Shown here piece by piece: positions 52,701 to 62,212 of a stretch of DNA of 64,000 nt. The notes under the pieces are model-generated. The model searched no databases and had not been told where the DNA came from. It was given only the letters and a program-made list of their open reading frames with translations. The position numbers were made by a program, and so were the translations under genes. Source of the DNA: Allacma fusca (Eukaryota; Arthropoda; Collembola; Symphypleona; Sminthuridae); the NCBI GenBank assembly GCA_947179485.1, contig OX359248.1:29893378-29957377 (forward strand), given 5' to 3'. Numbering within the stretch: position 1 is the first letter of the stretch; each line of letters begins with the position of its first letter.

Positions 52701-53526
52701 TAAATTTCCAATGGCAGTTCGTACCTGAAAACCAGCCAAAGTACTGAGCAGTTTCAAATGTAAAGTTCCGTCACATGGCAGAGGCCCTCCAACACCTCCT
52801 ACATAAACATGGAAAGCAAATAATATATTATATATTGGATATTTACAGCTTACACGTCAAGTGACAACGGTTAGCTGATGGGGCCTAGCCAGTTGGGACC
52901 ACTTGCTTGATTTACTGGCAGATCCAATCTCTTTTAAAATATTAAATGTATATCATATAATACTTCCTACTCACCATAAACGTTTATTATTGCCTGTAGA
53001 ATGTCCCCGAATGAGACTGAAGATAAGCCTTGCGACACGCGAATATGGTGGGATTTTTCTTTTTCATACGTCGCAACACAAAGACCAACAACATCAGGAT
53101 GACTTCGAAGAAGTGTTATAAGATCAATAAACGATTGCAAATACTTGGTAGGAATATGTTTATGAGCTTCAATAATTTCCAAGTTTTCTGTTAAGTCACT
53201 CTCTCCTTCTGCAGGTGGCACCACGAAAGGTCGTATGAAAGGAGACGCAACCGGACCACGCGACAAATTCTCAAGGGCTAAACGATTCTGACCTGTCAAC
53301 CACGTTTGGTGAAATAATCCCGTAGACAACAGTTCAACCTGAAAAGGAAACGAAAAGTATGATTACGAGGATATTGTAGAAATAATTATTCCAAAACTTA
53401 TTGACTTTAATTCTAACTTACTTTGCGATTCATTCCTTCAATTTCCTTCCGCTCATTTGCAACAAAAAGTTTCTCCTGCTTCAATCTTTTCGCCAAGTCC
53501 AACAAATCAATGTGAGTAACCGGCAT
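46643..53526 (-). CDS. GAPVD1: GAPVD1 / RME-6 orthologue (RasGAP-like and VPS9 Rab5 GEF), 17 coding exons
   Basis: Seventeen exons listed below join to 4554 nt (1517 aa plus stop), with matching phases at all 16 junctions. Human GAPVD1 is about 1480 aa, so this looks full length. The N-terminal RasGAP-like domain spans roughly residues 1-385: LRQGSIAF aligns with the LRRGTCAF segment, and ICPAVTNPE (329-337) is a RasGAP core motif. The middle is disordered and acidic and carries two WSTDV motifs (SDTWSTDVLASDSE and SEAWSTDVAANDIE), as in the vertebrate protein. A basic Arg-rich segment, then DDILAKYR and helical segments, lead to the C-terminal VPS9 domain (about 1345-1517), with DDVVPVLVFVIIK and STIQYVNSF. 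By family knowledge this protein activates Rab5 on clathrin-coated vesicles and early endosomes. The ATG at 53526 starts MPVTHIDLLDLAKRLKQEKL, which aligns with the known N-terminus. Confidence 0.95.
46859..47123 (-). CDS. GAPVD1: GAPVD1 coding exon 16 (VPS9 core)
   Basis: Residues 1383-1471. Contains AYKTPSDKLRCVSR and SADDVVPVLVFVIIK, the VPS9 core. An internal GTGAGT at about 47036 looks like a donor, but the homology reads straight through it. Donor GTTTGT, phase 0. Confidence 0.9.
47484..47598 (-). CDS. GAPVD1: GAPVD1 coding exon 15 (VPS9 start)
   Basis: Residues 1345-1382. LEQTIVSKIYLHALYPNGEA opens the VPS9 domain. Acceptor TTTTTCAG, donor GTGAGT, phase 2. Confidence 0.9.
47773..48095 (-). 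CDS. GAPVD1: GAPVD1 coding exon 14
   Basis: Residues 1237-1344. CRKVIRLIRDDYRRRNEYLAY aligns with CRKLLASIAEDYRKRAPYIAY of the human protein. Donor GTTATT is weak, phase 1. Confidence 0.9.
48190..48332 (-). CDS. GAPVD1: GAPVD1 coding exon 13
   Basis: Residues 1190-1236. Encodes LINILRVEIASAISRADQVG, a helical segment preceding the VPS9 module. Donor GTAACA, phase 2, which is the only phase that keeps exon 14 open. Confidence 0.85.
48463..48734 (-). CDS. GAPVD1: GAPVD1 coding exon 12
   Basis: Residues 1099-1189. DDILAKYRRKPSLTDSNDG matches the EDILDKYR segment of the vertebrate protein, followed by a helical region. Acceptor TTTCTCAG, donor GTTTGT, phase 0. Confidence 0.9.
48843..49053 (-). 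CDS. GAPVD1: GAPVD1 coding exon 11 (basic segment)
   Basis: Residues 1029-1098. ENWDDESGRTRRFFRNFRLP matches the WWRKRFVSAMP-type basic segment of vertebrate GAPVD1. Acceptor AATTTCAG, donor GTAACG, phase 1. Confidence 0.85.
49137..49273 (-). CDS. GAPVD1: GAPVD1 coding exon 10
   Basis: Residues 983-1028. Ser-rich and ends KTISFDKTAERGDR. Acceptor TTGACCAG, donor GTAAAT, phase 0. Confidence 0.8.
49382..49621 (-). CDS. GAPVD1: GAPVD1 coding exon 9
   Basis: 240 nt, residues 903-982, phase 1 at both ends. Begins VSGGGPYSRPDQEADLLLFD, then Ser/Val-rich disordered sequence. Acceptor TTGCGGTTAG lacks a strong pyrimidine tract. Donor GTAATT. Confidence 0.7.
50020..51183 (-). CDS. GAPVD1: GAPVD1 coding exon 8 (acidic disordered region)
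   Basis: 1164 nt, residues 515-902, phase 1 at both ends. Carries the two WSTDV motifs (about 50343-50382 and 50138-50176) and a GRGTPNVSGRNTP direct repeat. The frame stays open well past the chosen donor (GTGACC), so the 3' boundary is the least certain junction of this gene. Confidence 0.8.
51326..51713 (-). CDS. GAPVD1: GAPVD1 coding exon 7
   Basis: Residues 386-514. Closes the N-terminal helical region (SSILDHVLSIEGLP onward) and runs into a Ser/Asn-rich linker. Acceptor AATTTCAG, donor GTATTT, phase 1. Confidence 0.9.
51793..51879 (-). CDS. GAPVD1: GAPVD1 coding exon 6
   Basis: 87 nt, residues 357-385 (begins IATILQALALHRCEGPD). Phase 0 at both ends. Acceptor AATCTAG, donor GTAAGT. 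Confidence 0.85.
52012..52196 (-). CDS. GAPVD1: GAPVD1 coding exon 5 (RasGAP-like core)
   Basis: Residues 295-356. Encodes ICTDLIWALFICPAVTNPE, the most conserved RasGAP-like block. Acceptor TGTCTCAG, donor GTAATT, phase 0. Confidence 0.95.
52291..52630 (-). CDS. GAPVD1: GAPVD1 coding exon 4 (RasGAP-like core)
   Basis: Residues 182-294. Contains ESPRKILRQGSIAFSTLYR, the region equivalent to the RasGAP catalytic loop. Donor GTATAA, phase 1. Confidence 0.9.
52725..52798 (-). CDS. GAPVD1: GAPVD1 coding exon 3
   Basis: 74 nt, residues 157-181. Encodes GGVGGPLPCDGTLHLKLL and ends in phase 0 at donor GTACGA. It is too short to be seen as an ORF but is needed to keep the frame between exons 2 and 4. 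Confidence 0.85.
52975..53338 (-). CDS. GAPVD1: GAPVD1 coding exon 2
   Basis: Residues 36-156 plus one base. Starts VELLSTGLFHQTWL and ends at INVYG. Acceptor TTTTCAG, donor GTGAGT. Confidence 0.9.
53422..53526 (-). CDS. GAPVD1: GAPVD1 coding exon 1
   Basis: Residues 1-35, from ATG to donor GTAAGT, phase 0. A possible 5' UTR acceptor (CCGTTCTAG on the minus strand, near 53622) lies upstream. Confidence 0.9.
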
Positions 53527-53830
53527 TTTGATGCTTCCTCCTGCTCAAACAGGATCAGGCAAGGGCACGCTAAACTTTCTGGAATGATGTATTGAGCACC
53601 ACGGTAGCAATTACTACCTAGAACGGTAAAAAATACAAATTCCACAATCAATCTCACGAATCCAATTTTTTCTAGTATTTGCTATTTCACAGTACACCAC
53701 CAAAGTTAAAAAATACTTCACGTTCACAAGTTACCCACTATACAAATCTTTCTAAATTAAAACAACCCCCCCACGCACAGTCAGTAATAGCAAATACGTA
53801 GCTTGTCCAACTATTCAACATACACTATAC

Positions 53831-53860
53831 AGTTACGCCGTAAACGTTCCGCGGCGTCCA
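53831..53860 (-). promoter_or_regulatory. Small CpG cluster with CCAAT, candidate promoter element
   Basis: Contains several CpG dinucleotides (ACGCCG, AACG, CCGCGGCG) and a CCAAT on the plus strand, in otherwise CpG-poor DNA 300 bp upstream of the GAPVD1 start codon. This is suggestive only. Confidence 0.25.
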
Positions 53861-55679
53861 ATAAGTTTGCCTTCATAAATTCATAGTAAAATAGTAACAC
53901 AACAGTCATGCTATAAGTAATTGCTCAAAAGTCGTCCTCACTCACTGTTACAGTTACACATAATGACTTTTACAGACATCACAATAATTGACTTTTGTCA
54001 ATTATTATATTTACTTTCCCTCATTGTTTGTAGCCCTAGCCATAATATCAACAATGTGGGGTCAGTAGTACACAGCAGGATAATCATAATAACTATTATT
54101 AAATACGACAACTATATACAGCACATATTATCAACGGTCTCTGGACATACAACATACAATACCAATTAATCTACAGAGATTATTTCCTGACCACAAGCTC
54201 ACAGCAAAACCAAAATTAGAATTTCCCAATGCTGCTGCCACCCCCATTATTCCCCTTATTGCTGTTGAAGACTACGAGCAAACATCAACTACCTGCAAAA
54301 TAACAAATCACTAACAAACTAATTCAAAATGAAGAGCAGTTATTATTCTCATTCTTCACCCAGCCCATACTTCCCCAATGATGAATCCCAAGACCGGGGC
54401 AAAAAGTGTAATTACCTAAACATAACATTCCTCCTGAAAGTCCTTCCTATCAATGACCTTATACACTTCCCTCTCCACTATAAATTAAGATAAACCTTCC
54501 AAAGCAACAATTCTCCATACATATATATGCTCAATAATAAAAAAAAATACCCATATTACAATAATTCAAACTGTAAAATTATAATGAGAATAATACCCGT
54601 GAAACCCGTTTACAGAATCCCCAGCGAAATTATACAGTAACAATAACAGCTTGATATTCTCCAGGGAAATATCACACCAACAATGTCCTTTAATGGATTG
54701 TTACATGTGCACACTCACCATCTCTTTTAATTCACACTTGTCCAAGAACCACTACACTGGTCCAATTCTATACTTCAGTTCATACGCCCGAAGGTTACAG
54801 TAACAGAAAATTGCAATTCAAGGACGTGTTTAAATCCCCATAATAATAGTCTAAACGCTAAATCTATGCAGCATAAATGCATCAGGGAAAGAAAAAGATT
54901 TACTATACAAGATATAATAATTTTTACTGTAATGGGTACAGGCAGGCACACTTTATATGTACGACCCTTTGGCTCCTCTCTGGCCGTCAGCATACTTTCA
55001 AAATTATCTCACTCCACAATCAACGATAATAACGACATTCACGACCTTCCATCAAACAAACCCTATAAATCCTGCTCTACGGGACCCCAAAAGGCTTCCG
55101 AGTAAGTACTTCACTTCAAAATACACTTATTTTTCCTACTTTCACTACAAAACCCAGTAATTGGTTCTAGTCCCCCCCAACAAGCCCCTACAAAAATTAG
55201 AAATTCAATAAATTATATTTCAAATTATACCACAAATACTTACATTTATACTATAAAAATGTCCAATGCACCTCAATTACAATCCACCCCTTTACATGCA
55301 CACAAACATATACAAACTAATAATCACAAACAAAAAATCCTACCAGAAAAAAAATCTGTAAACAATCAACAAGAGCTCCAATATGACCTAGAATCAGCCC
55401 CGTACCAAAACATACATATGTCTTATAATATATGTACTCAAATATTTTAAAATGCAGGAAGGATTGAGTATGTACTCCAGGAGGGATTTAATTATTATAA
55501 ATTGATATGCACACTCTATATGAAGAGATCCTGATGAGGAGGAACACACGGAAGTGTGAAACATTGGGCTAGTGACTTGGATCAAGTCATAATATTGACA
55601 TATTGTGACACCTCCAACACAAATTTGAATATCGTTTAAAATCCAGCCCAAACTGAGAGAGACACGACTGCACTCTTAC

Positions 55680-55760
55680 CTTGGTGGGATTGGAAGGGTG
55701 CTCCACAGCTCGGTTCTGTTGTCGTAATAGAAGAAGTGGATGACAAAAAATTTGGAGAAA
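55680..55760 (-). other. GAPVD1: Candidate 5' non-coding exon of GAPVD1
   Basis: On the minus strand a GC-richer segment ends in CACCAAG followed by GTAAGAGT, a near-ideal splice donor at 55679. It could splice to an acceptor near 53622, before the ATG exon. The left boundary on the transcript is not determined, so the upper coordinate is a guess. Confidence 0.3.
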
Positions 55761-56255
55761 TTCCCTACAAAAATTATTTGTTTATATGGAACTTTCACAT
55801 GATATTTTGATCACTCCTCCATCTCACACTTGAGTCTCACATGCCACCTTCTTTTGGGTCTCTTGATTTTTTGCTCGTATATTTTTTTTAACACACAGGA
55901 AATGATACCCCTTGGAAGTATTTCTTTCATTTCATTGGCTAGATTTATATGACCATGTCCAATTGCACTAGCGCGCAATCTTTGATTTCAGGGGACGTAA
56001 ACATACGTAAGTTTAGAGGAGGGTGTGCTAGGATTAAGGCCCTGCGTGGAGGGCTAAGGTCCCTTGTTGATTGAAAGAGGGTCCTTAAAAGTATGTATGT
56101 GGAGTTGGAAATAACTGTATTGTCATTTCAAGAATAAAATTATTCTTGTATTATTTTATGCCTAGTATTTTTATTCTTATATGGTTATAATATTTAAATG
56201 CATGGAGTGTTCGTACAAGAAATAAAATTATATTTGTTTCCCCCCTTAGGGATAT

Positions 56256-57265
56256 AGGGTGCGTTATAACCTTTTTATTTCACCCTAACCCATAGAACGG
56301 GGATATTATATGTATTTCCCAATTTTCAAGTAAGTTACTTTCCGAGATTACAGATTTGTAAAAATTTGCTTCATTGACGTTGATGGTCAACATTGTGATT
56401 TTTGTCCCCGGTGAGTACATCTTTTGACGCTCGTTTGTAGGACATTTTATGGGTGTTCCTGGGAGCTATGCAATTGCAATGGACGCTGAGGACTATGTGG
56501 TCATGACCAGGCAGAAGAGCGGAAAAGATAGGGAGAATTCATTTTCGGAGCAAATTGAACAAACTTTGTTTCGTATGTCAATAAGAATGTGGGGCACAAT
56601 CCTCAAGCAACTGAAGCAAAGTCGAGATTATCTGACTTAGACGAGAATTTTTGTTTTTGTTTATCTCGTGAAGAATATTTTCTCAAATATTTTTTGATGC
56701 TGAATTGTAGGAAATTTCAATAGATTTTTCAGCAGAGCTTATTCAGTGGTCATTGAGAAATTTTAATTTTAGTTGTAGGAAATTTTATGGGCTACCTGGG
56801 GAGATATCCAAGAATTGTGTACTAAGTCGAGAATTGTGGGCATGGCTCGTAAAAACAGAGAGGGAGGATGGGGAAACTGGGAAAAGGAGCAAAGAGAAAA
56901 GTAGAGTTTCTGATTTTTGCTATTTTTCATGGACGGTCGGTCAATCATAAAAATATTTCTACATGTTGTTTTTTTTGTATTATGTCTCATGGAAATTATT
57001 TGAGTCTAGAGTCCATATCATCTATACGAGACCCAGAAAATTGTCTACATCAATATGAGAAAAATTTCTGACGGGAACATAAAATTGCACAATTCCTCAA
57101 ACAAATCATGTTTTTGCTTCACTTTTTTGACGACATATGATTGCAGCTCTTCATCAGCGCATATGAAACATATTTTTAAAAATCTGGAAAAGAATTTGCT
57201 TGAAAACACAGAATCTCATATTTTGCGACGACATGGTATATGGGTTAAGAAAATAATACACCCTG
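56256..57265. mobile_element. Foldback-type MITE, copy F1
   Basis: Ends are inverted relative to each other: AGGGTGCGTTATAAC at the left and GTATTATTTTC/CACCCTGC at the right, followed by matching blocks such as TTTCAAGTAAGTTACTTTCC against TTTCAAGCAAATTCTTTTCC. The interior carries blocks (GTAGGAAATTTTATGGG and CATGGCTCGTAAAAACAGAG) that recur in F2. No transposase is encoded. The family is unassigned. Confidence 0.6.
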
Positions 57266-57469
57266 CATAAATAGACAGTTATGTAAAATATGTGATTGCC
57301 TTACTTTCTAGTCATTTTTAACAATTATTATTCAAGAATTGAAGAAGTTTTGTATAAAGAATTGCAGTCGTCACTCGTGATGCAAATATGAGATTGTTAA
57401 GGAATTTAAACAATAATATTTAGTCCCTGGGCCCACAATTTTTTCATCAAGTATCTTTTTATGTAGTTG

Positions 57470-57565
57470 TCTATTCAGAATTTTATGGGCTTTCCAAAGA
57501 TCTGCATGATATGCGTCGGGGTTAAGAATTGTTTTCATGGCCAGTTGATACCACTGTGGAGCATG
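57470..57565 (+). mobile_element. Fragment of the F1/F2 repeat family
   Basis: AGAATTTTATGGGCTTTCC followed by AAGAATTGTTTTCATGGCC resembles the interior block of F1 at 56770-56850. It is a short diverged fragment. Confidence 0.4.
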
Positions 57566-57970
57566 ATTATAAGTAAGTAAGTAAATCCAGCAAAATATAT
57601 TTGATTATCTGGGTTGTTAAGGCTCGCCATGTCATGAATAAAACTTATATGATTTCATTATCCTTAGTCAAAATTTGTGCTTGCAAGATTCCTGAGACAG
57701 GAACAAGTAGAAATATAATGCAGGTTGGGAAGTTTTTCAAAGAGTTGAAATCGTAAAAAATATTTTTTAAGGAAGCCAGCAATAAGAATTAATATAATCA
57801 TTTATTATTTTATATGTAATCAGTTAATTCCCTCTTTTCAGGTAACCTTCTAATTTTTACTGCCTCAATTATTGTATACAATTTTGCACGTAACCATTTC
57901 ATTGGCACGTAAGAAACCAACGGATGTTTTGAAAAATCAGCTAGACGCTAGACCCCAAAACGTTGTGGCA

Positions 57971-57978
57971 CCCGTAAG
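57971..57978. repeat. Left target-site duplication of hAT MITE A
   Basis: CCCGTAAG, identical to 58799-58806. Confidence 0.85.
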
Positions 57979-58798
57979 TAGTGCTGTCCATGGGAACAGG
58001 AGACACCCAGGTTTTTGGGAACAGGAACAGGAATGGGTGCGTACGGGAACACAAATTTTGTTCCCAAAACACTTTGGGAACGTTTGGGAACATAGAAATT
58101 GTTCCCAACATATGGGAACACAAGCGGGTTTGGGAACAGGAACAAAACGTGTACCTACCTGGTATTCACATGAAGTTTATAATATAAAAATACATCACAA
58201 ATAAAATATTATTTTATAAGTACGTCGCAACATGTCAAATAAGTCACTCTTTCGCACGTTATTTTCTAACAAAATAATAAATATTTATTATTTAACACGT
58301 GACAAAAACAGAACACTCTGGAACTTTAGCCCAAAATTGTAGCTCAGAAAACTCCAGTGTGCTTTTATCCTTATTAGTTCAGCAAAAGTGTATTGAAAGT
58401 GCTACTTGTCTTGGCTAATTTCAGTTACTACTGTACTTTGCTCTGCGATGATTAATTTAATGACTGTTACTGAATTCTCATTTAAATTCGAGTAGCTAAA
58501 GGTATTGGAGATGGTGTGCTGTTATTTATTTTTAATACAGTCGATTTGACATTTGGTTTTTTTAATCGACGCATAAATAGAGTTACCTGGGGCATAAATG
58601 TGTAGGTAGTACTTTTCTGCTAGTCTTTAAGTACTTTTGGGAACAGGAACAGGAACATTCCTGTTCCTGCAGAAACTGGTCCAGGAACTTTGAATTGGTA
58701 CCCATTTTTATGGGAACAGGACCATTGCTTTAGTTCCTGAAAAAATGGGTACAGGAACAGGTATGGGTACCAAATTTCCGTTCCCATGGACAGCACTA
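57979..58798. mobile_element. hAT-type MITE A (820 bp, perfect 8-bp TSD)
   Basis: The two ends are an exact 19-bp inverted repeat, TAGTGCTGTCCATGGGAAC, flanked by the direct 8-bp duplication CCCGTAAG. An 8-bp TSD and a TAGTG-type terminus are hAT superfamily traits. Just inside each end is an array of GGGAAC/AGGAAC units in inverted orientation (about 57991-58145 and 58635-58770). The AT-rich centre encodes no transposase, so it would need a hAT transposase supplied elsewhere. Confidence 0.85.
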
Positions 58799-58806
58799 CC
58801 CGTAAG
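58799..58806. repeat. Right target-site duplication of hAT MITE A
   Basis: CCCGTAAG, identical to the left copy. Confidence 0.85.
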
Positions 58807-58894
58807 AGCCAATGAGCCAAGTGAGAAAAATTCTTTGTGTATCGCCCTTGATACTTGTAATTATGTAATTATAGTATTCACACATACATACGTA

Positions 58895-59880
58895 CAGGGT
58901 ATTTCATATCTAGTGTCCCCCCCAGCCCATATTATGAACTGTGACGCAAAATATTGGGTTTCCCCATTTTAAATGAAACTTTTCTAGATTTTTCAAAATT
59001 TATTTCATCCATCTAACTCAAAATCTCTGGATAGAGCGCCCGAAGAAGTGAAGCAAAATCAAGACACACGTTTGACCCTCGGTTGTAGGAAATTTCTGTA
59101 GCTCTCAAAAGAGTTATCCAGCAGGTCTCTACGTTGAGAATTGCGGTCATGAGTCACGACCCGAAACAACAGAGGGCAAGGTAGGGAAAATTCATCTTCG
59201 GAGCAACTGCCGAAATGAGTTTTTAGCTTTGCAATTTTGTATTGATCACAAAAATATTTCAAAACGCTGTGCCTGTAGCAAATTTTGAGTAGATTCATGC
59301 CTTATATCAGTTTTCCAAGTGAAAAATTACTGTAAGCCAAAATTATAAAAATTTGAGGCAAGGTTGAAACACAGAAATAAATATTTACTTTTTAAATCAG
59401 TACATAAACCTTGCCTCACATTTTAATTTCCTGAGACCACAATTTTTCACTTACATACATTCGTGATGCTAGACTCAAAGAATCTCCATGAGGTGTCCTA
59501 CAAACAAATATTTTTATGAAGGCCGTTCATGAAACAATCAGAAACTCTACATTTTCAAATCTGTGCTCCTTTTCTCATCCTTACTCTGTTTCTACAAGCC
59601 ATGCCCAAGACTCTCAACGTTGTATAGCTTCCCATATAGTCCATGAAATTTCCTACAACCCAGATTTACGTTACTTGAGAAAATATTCTTCAAAAGATAG
59701 ACAAGAACAAAAATTTCAAATGTCTAACCCAAAAAATCTCGACTTTGCTCACGGTTTTGAGGATTTTGACATCAACTCTTGATCAAGATGAATGAAACAA
59801 ATTTTGAAAAATCTTGAAAAGAATTTGCTTGAAAATGGGAAATCCCATATTTTGTGTCATCATTCCTCATAGGAGCAGGG
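58895..59880. mobile_element. Foldback-type MITE, copy F2 (about 1 kb palindrome)
   Basis: A long imperfect inverted repeat centred near 59385. Paired blocks include GAGGCAAGGTT (59355) with AACCTTGCCTC (59407), AAGTGAAAAATT (59317) with AATTTTTCACTT (59441), and GATTTTTCAAAATTT (58987) with AAATTTTGAAAAATC (59799). Arms are about 440 bp. The blocks GGTTGTAGGAAATTTC and CTTGAAAATGGG link it to F1. No coding capacity. Confidence 0.75.
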
Positions 59881-60410
59881 CATAAACATACGTGACAATA
59901 ATTGATTCAGTTTTAAAAATCAAATCATTGGAATCCAAAGATTTCCTACAGTTTAGAATTAATTTTGGCAAAATATTGTTTTTGTATGGTCTCATAATAA
60001 TTTTCGTCTTGTGACAGCAGAGTCTTTAAGTCTTCCAAGATATTTGTATTCCTGAAGATATTGGGGGACACTTGCACAGATTATAACTCCTTGGTCCCTG
60101 GGGAACTAGTTGTGTCTCCTACACAAAACGTTTTGATGATTTAGCTCCTGCTAGTAAATTCCTGTCTACAATAAAATATCTTACAAATGCTCAGGACTAA
60201 CCATAGTATATAACCATCATCTTTCACATTAATTCATGTATGATTTATAAAAATCGTTGAGGGGCTTAACATTGTCCCACCAAGGAAATATGTTTACCAT
60301 TTTTCGTTTTTTATCGTTAAACCATGGCTGCGACAAGGATTATGTCAATGTTTAGGTTAAACGAGTCATAATTGTGTACTTAGCGCATGATGAAATATTA
60401 TCTTACCATT
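59881..60410. other. Spacer between mobile elements
   Basis: AT-rich DNA without a recognised gene. A TTGGGGGACACTTG block near 60060 resembles the terminal sequence of F2, so part of this may be older repeat. Confidence 0.4.
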
Positions 60411-62115
60411 CAGTACTCAGCACGGGTACGCAAAATCGGTACCCGTACCCATGTAATTTAAAACCATGCACTTGTACTCGCATTGTACCCGTACACAAAA
60501 AGTACTCGAAGATTGTGCCCATACTTGTGTTTCTCAGTATCGTACCCGGGTACTCTATCCAGTTTTGTTTAAATGCAATATTACGTTATATGTAATAATG
60601 TATGGCACCTTCGTGTATAATTTTGACTAGCTAGAGTGGTATTTGATATTGGATATTTTCATTGACGAGTAGAAAAAACTAGAAGCGTTTTCGATTAGAA
60701 ATAAAATTTACTTGCATACTTGCAGATCCATCAAAATATTACCCAGAGAAGTATATTCAAAATCAAAGTACAATGGACTAGGTGAAAATCTTTACAAGAA
60801 ATGAATTACTACATATATAGTATCACGTCTTTTAGCATGCCCCACATGCACGAAGTATTTTCAAGTTGTAAAACATTTCCCTCATCATCATAGGAGTAGA
60901 GGTAAAATAAATATTGCATTTTCCAATATTCTTCATTTGTTAACAAACCTTTGCACGGTATTTTGATTAAAAAAATGTTGTTTTTATTAAAATTTCAAAA
61001 GTAAAATATCCTCTACTGTATTTGTAAAATTTCACGACCTTCTTTAAGGTAGATGAGGAAATCAACAGCTTTCCAAATTTAAATAATTTTAAAACAATTA
61101 TGTAAAGTAAAAGCAGCGAACCTGTAAACAAAATAAAGGTTTTGCATTACTTTCTTGACCCCTGTATGGTTTTGAGCTGCGAGTATGGAACTAGTGTTGA
61201 AAAATCTGGAAGAAACTGTTCAAAAGTACGTAAGTCAAATATTTTCCCCCTTTGATTGTGTATACTCTGAGTAGTGGCACCCAGTCCATATGAGCATGCA
61301 TACAATATTTTTGAACATAGACAACTGATTTGAAGTTTTTGCTTGGGACTTGGCGACTCGACTTTTCACTTCTTAATTATTCGGCCTTTTCCACTCATTT
61401 TCTCACCTCAATCGCTCTGTCTACATATAATTCATTAATATCTTCCTACAAATGTCCACCTTCTCCTTATCAACTACCAATAACACAAAATAACTTACCA
61501 GCCAACTACTAGAACTCTTCTTTGTACATTTTATTCATCGTGGCTAATGAAGTAGCATGGACTCTATGTGACAAAATACTACATTACGAAGAAATTTTGT
61601 ACATAATCTTTTAAGAATCCTTTCTCTACTTCTATTTTGTTATATTAGTTTCTCACCCGTGTTGATTTATTTATAATTCTTAAAACATATTTCCCTAAAA
61701 GCATATATTTCAGCTACACAGTTCAAAATACATGTGCTCCAGGTAGTAAGGTTAAAAGGGCATTGACAATAAGCTATGTATATTCAGAAACACCAAAAAA
61801 ATCGAAAGAAGTTTCAAACGTACTGGCATGATGGTATGAAATTCGACAGAATTCTCAACGTATCAAATATTCAGGTATAATGTTCGTGGGTACGAGTAAA
61901 TGACTATTACACTCACCCGGTGGGTATATACCCTTTTTCAAATCCTTGTACCCGTACCTATACCCGTATCCGTACCCGAAATTTTGAGCCGAATAAAGCA
62001 TATCCGGGTAATACCCGAAATTGTTCGGGTGCAGTAAATCAGTATGCGGGTAGTACCCACAACCGTACCCATACACGTTTACCCGAGTATTACCCATACC
62101 CGTGCCAAGCACTAA
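60411..62115. mobile_element. hAT-type MITE B (about 1.7 kb, decayed)
   Basis: The left end CAGTACTCAGCACGGGTA and the right end (reverse complement TTAGTGCTTGGCACGGGTA) form an imperfect inverted repeat. Flanks TTACCATT (60403-60410) and CTACCATT (62116-62123) are a 7-of-8 candidate TSD, allowing one base of slippage at the right end. Subterminal arrays of GTACCC/ACCCGT units lie at about 60420-60560 and 61915-62105. No transposase frame is seen. It is older than A and C, and the middle may contain another insertion. Confidence 0.6.
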
Positions 62116-62204
62116 CTACCATTGTTGGCCTAATCCTTGTTTTGTCAGTAGTAAGATTGTAGTGGTAATTAGCATTATTCATTGCAGACAGTAGCTTTCA
62201 CGAA

Positions 62205-62212
62205 ATCAAGAC
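62205..62212. repeat. Left target-site duplication of hAT MITE C
   Basis: ATCAAGAC, identical to 63015-63022, and fitting the nTnnnnAn pattern common for hAT targets. Confidence 0.85.

Larger units (their letters stand above)
53527..56255. other. Upstream region of GAPVD1
   Basis: No coding sequence is recognised. From about 53.64 to 55.44 kb the plus strand is clearly C-rich and G-poor, so the GAPVD1-sense strand is G-rich. This is the orientation often seen downstream of promoters. A CpG cluster and a candidate non-coding exon are annotated separately. Confidence 0.6.

Noticed and set aside
57872-58204. 110-codon plus-strand ORF with a GNRNRN-like repeat
   Set aside because: It lies across the left end of hAT MITE A and translates its subterminal GGGAAC array.
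61855-62162. Tyr/Gly/Pro-rich ORFs on both strands
   Set aside because: They translate the GTACCC array at the right end of hAT MITE B.
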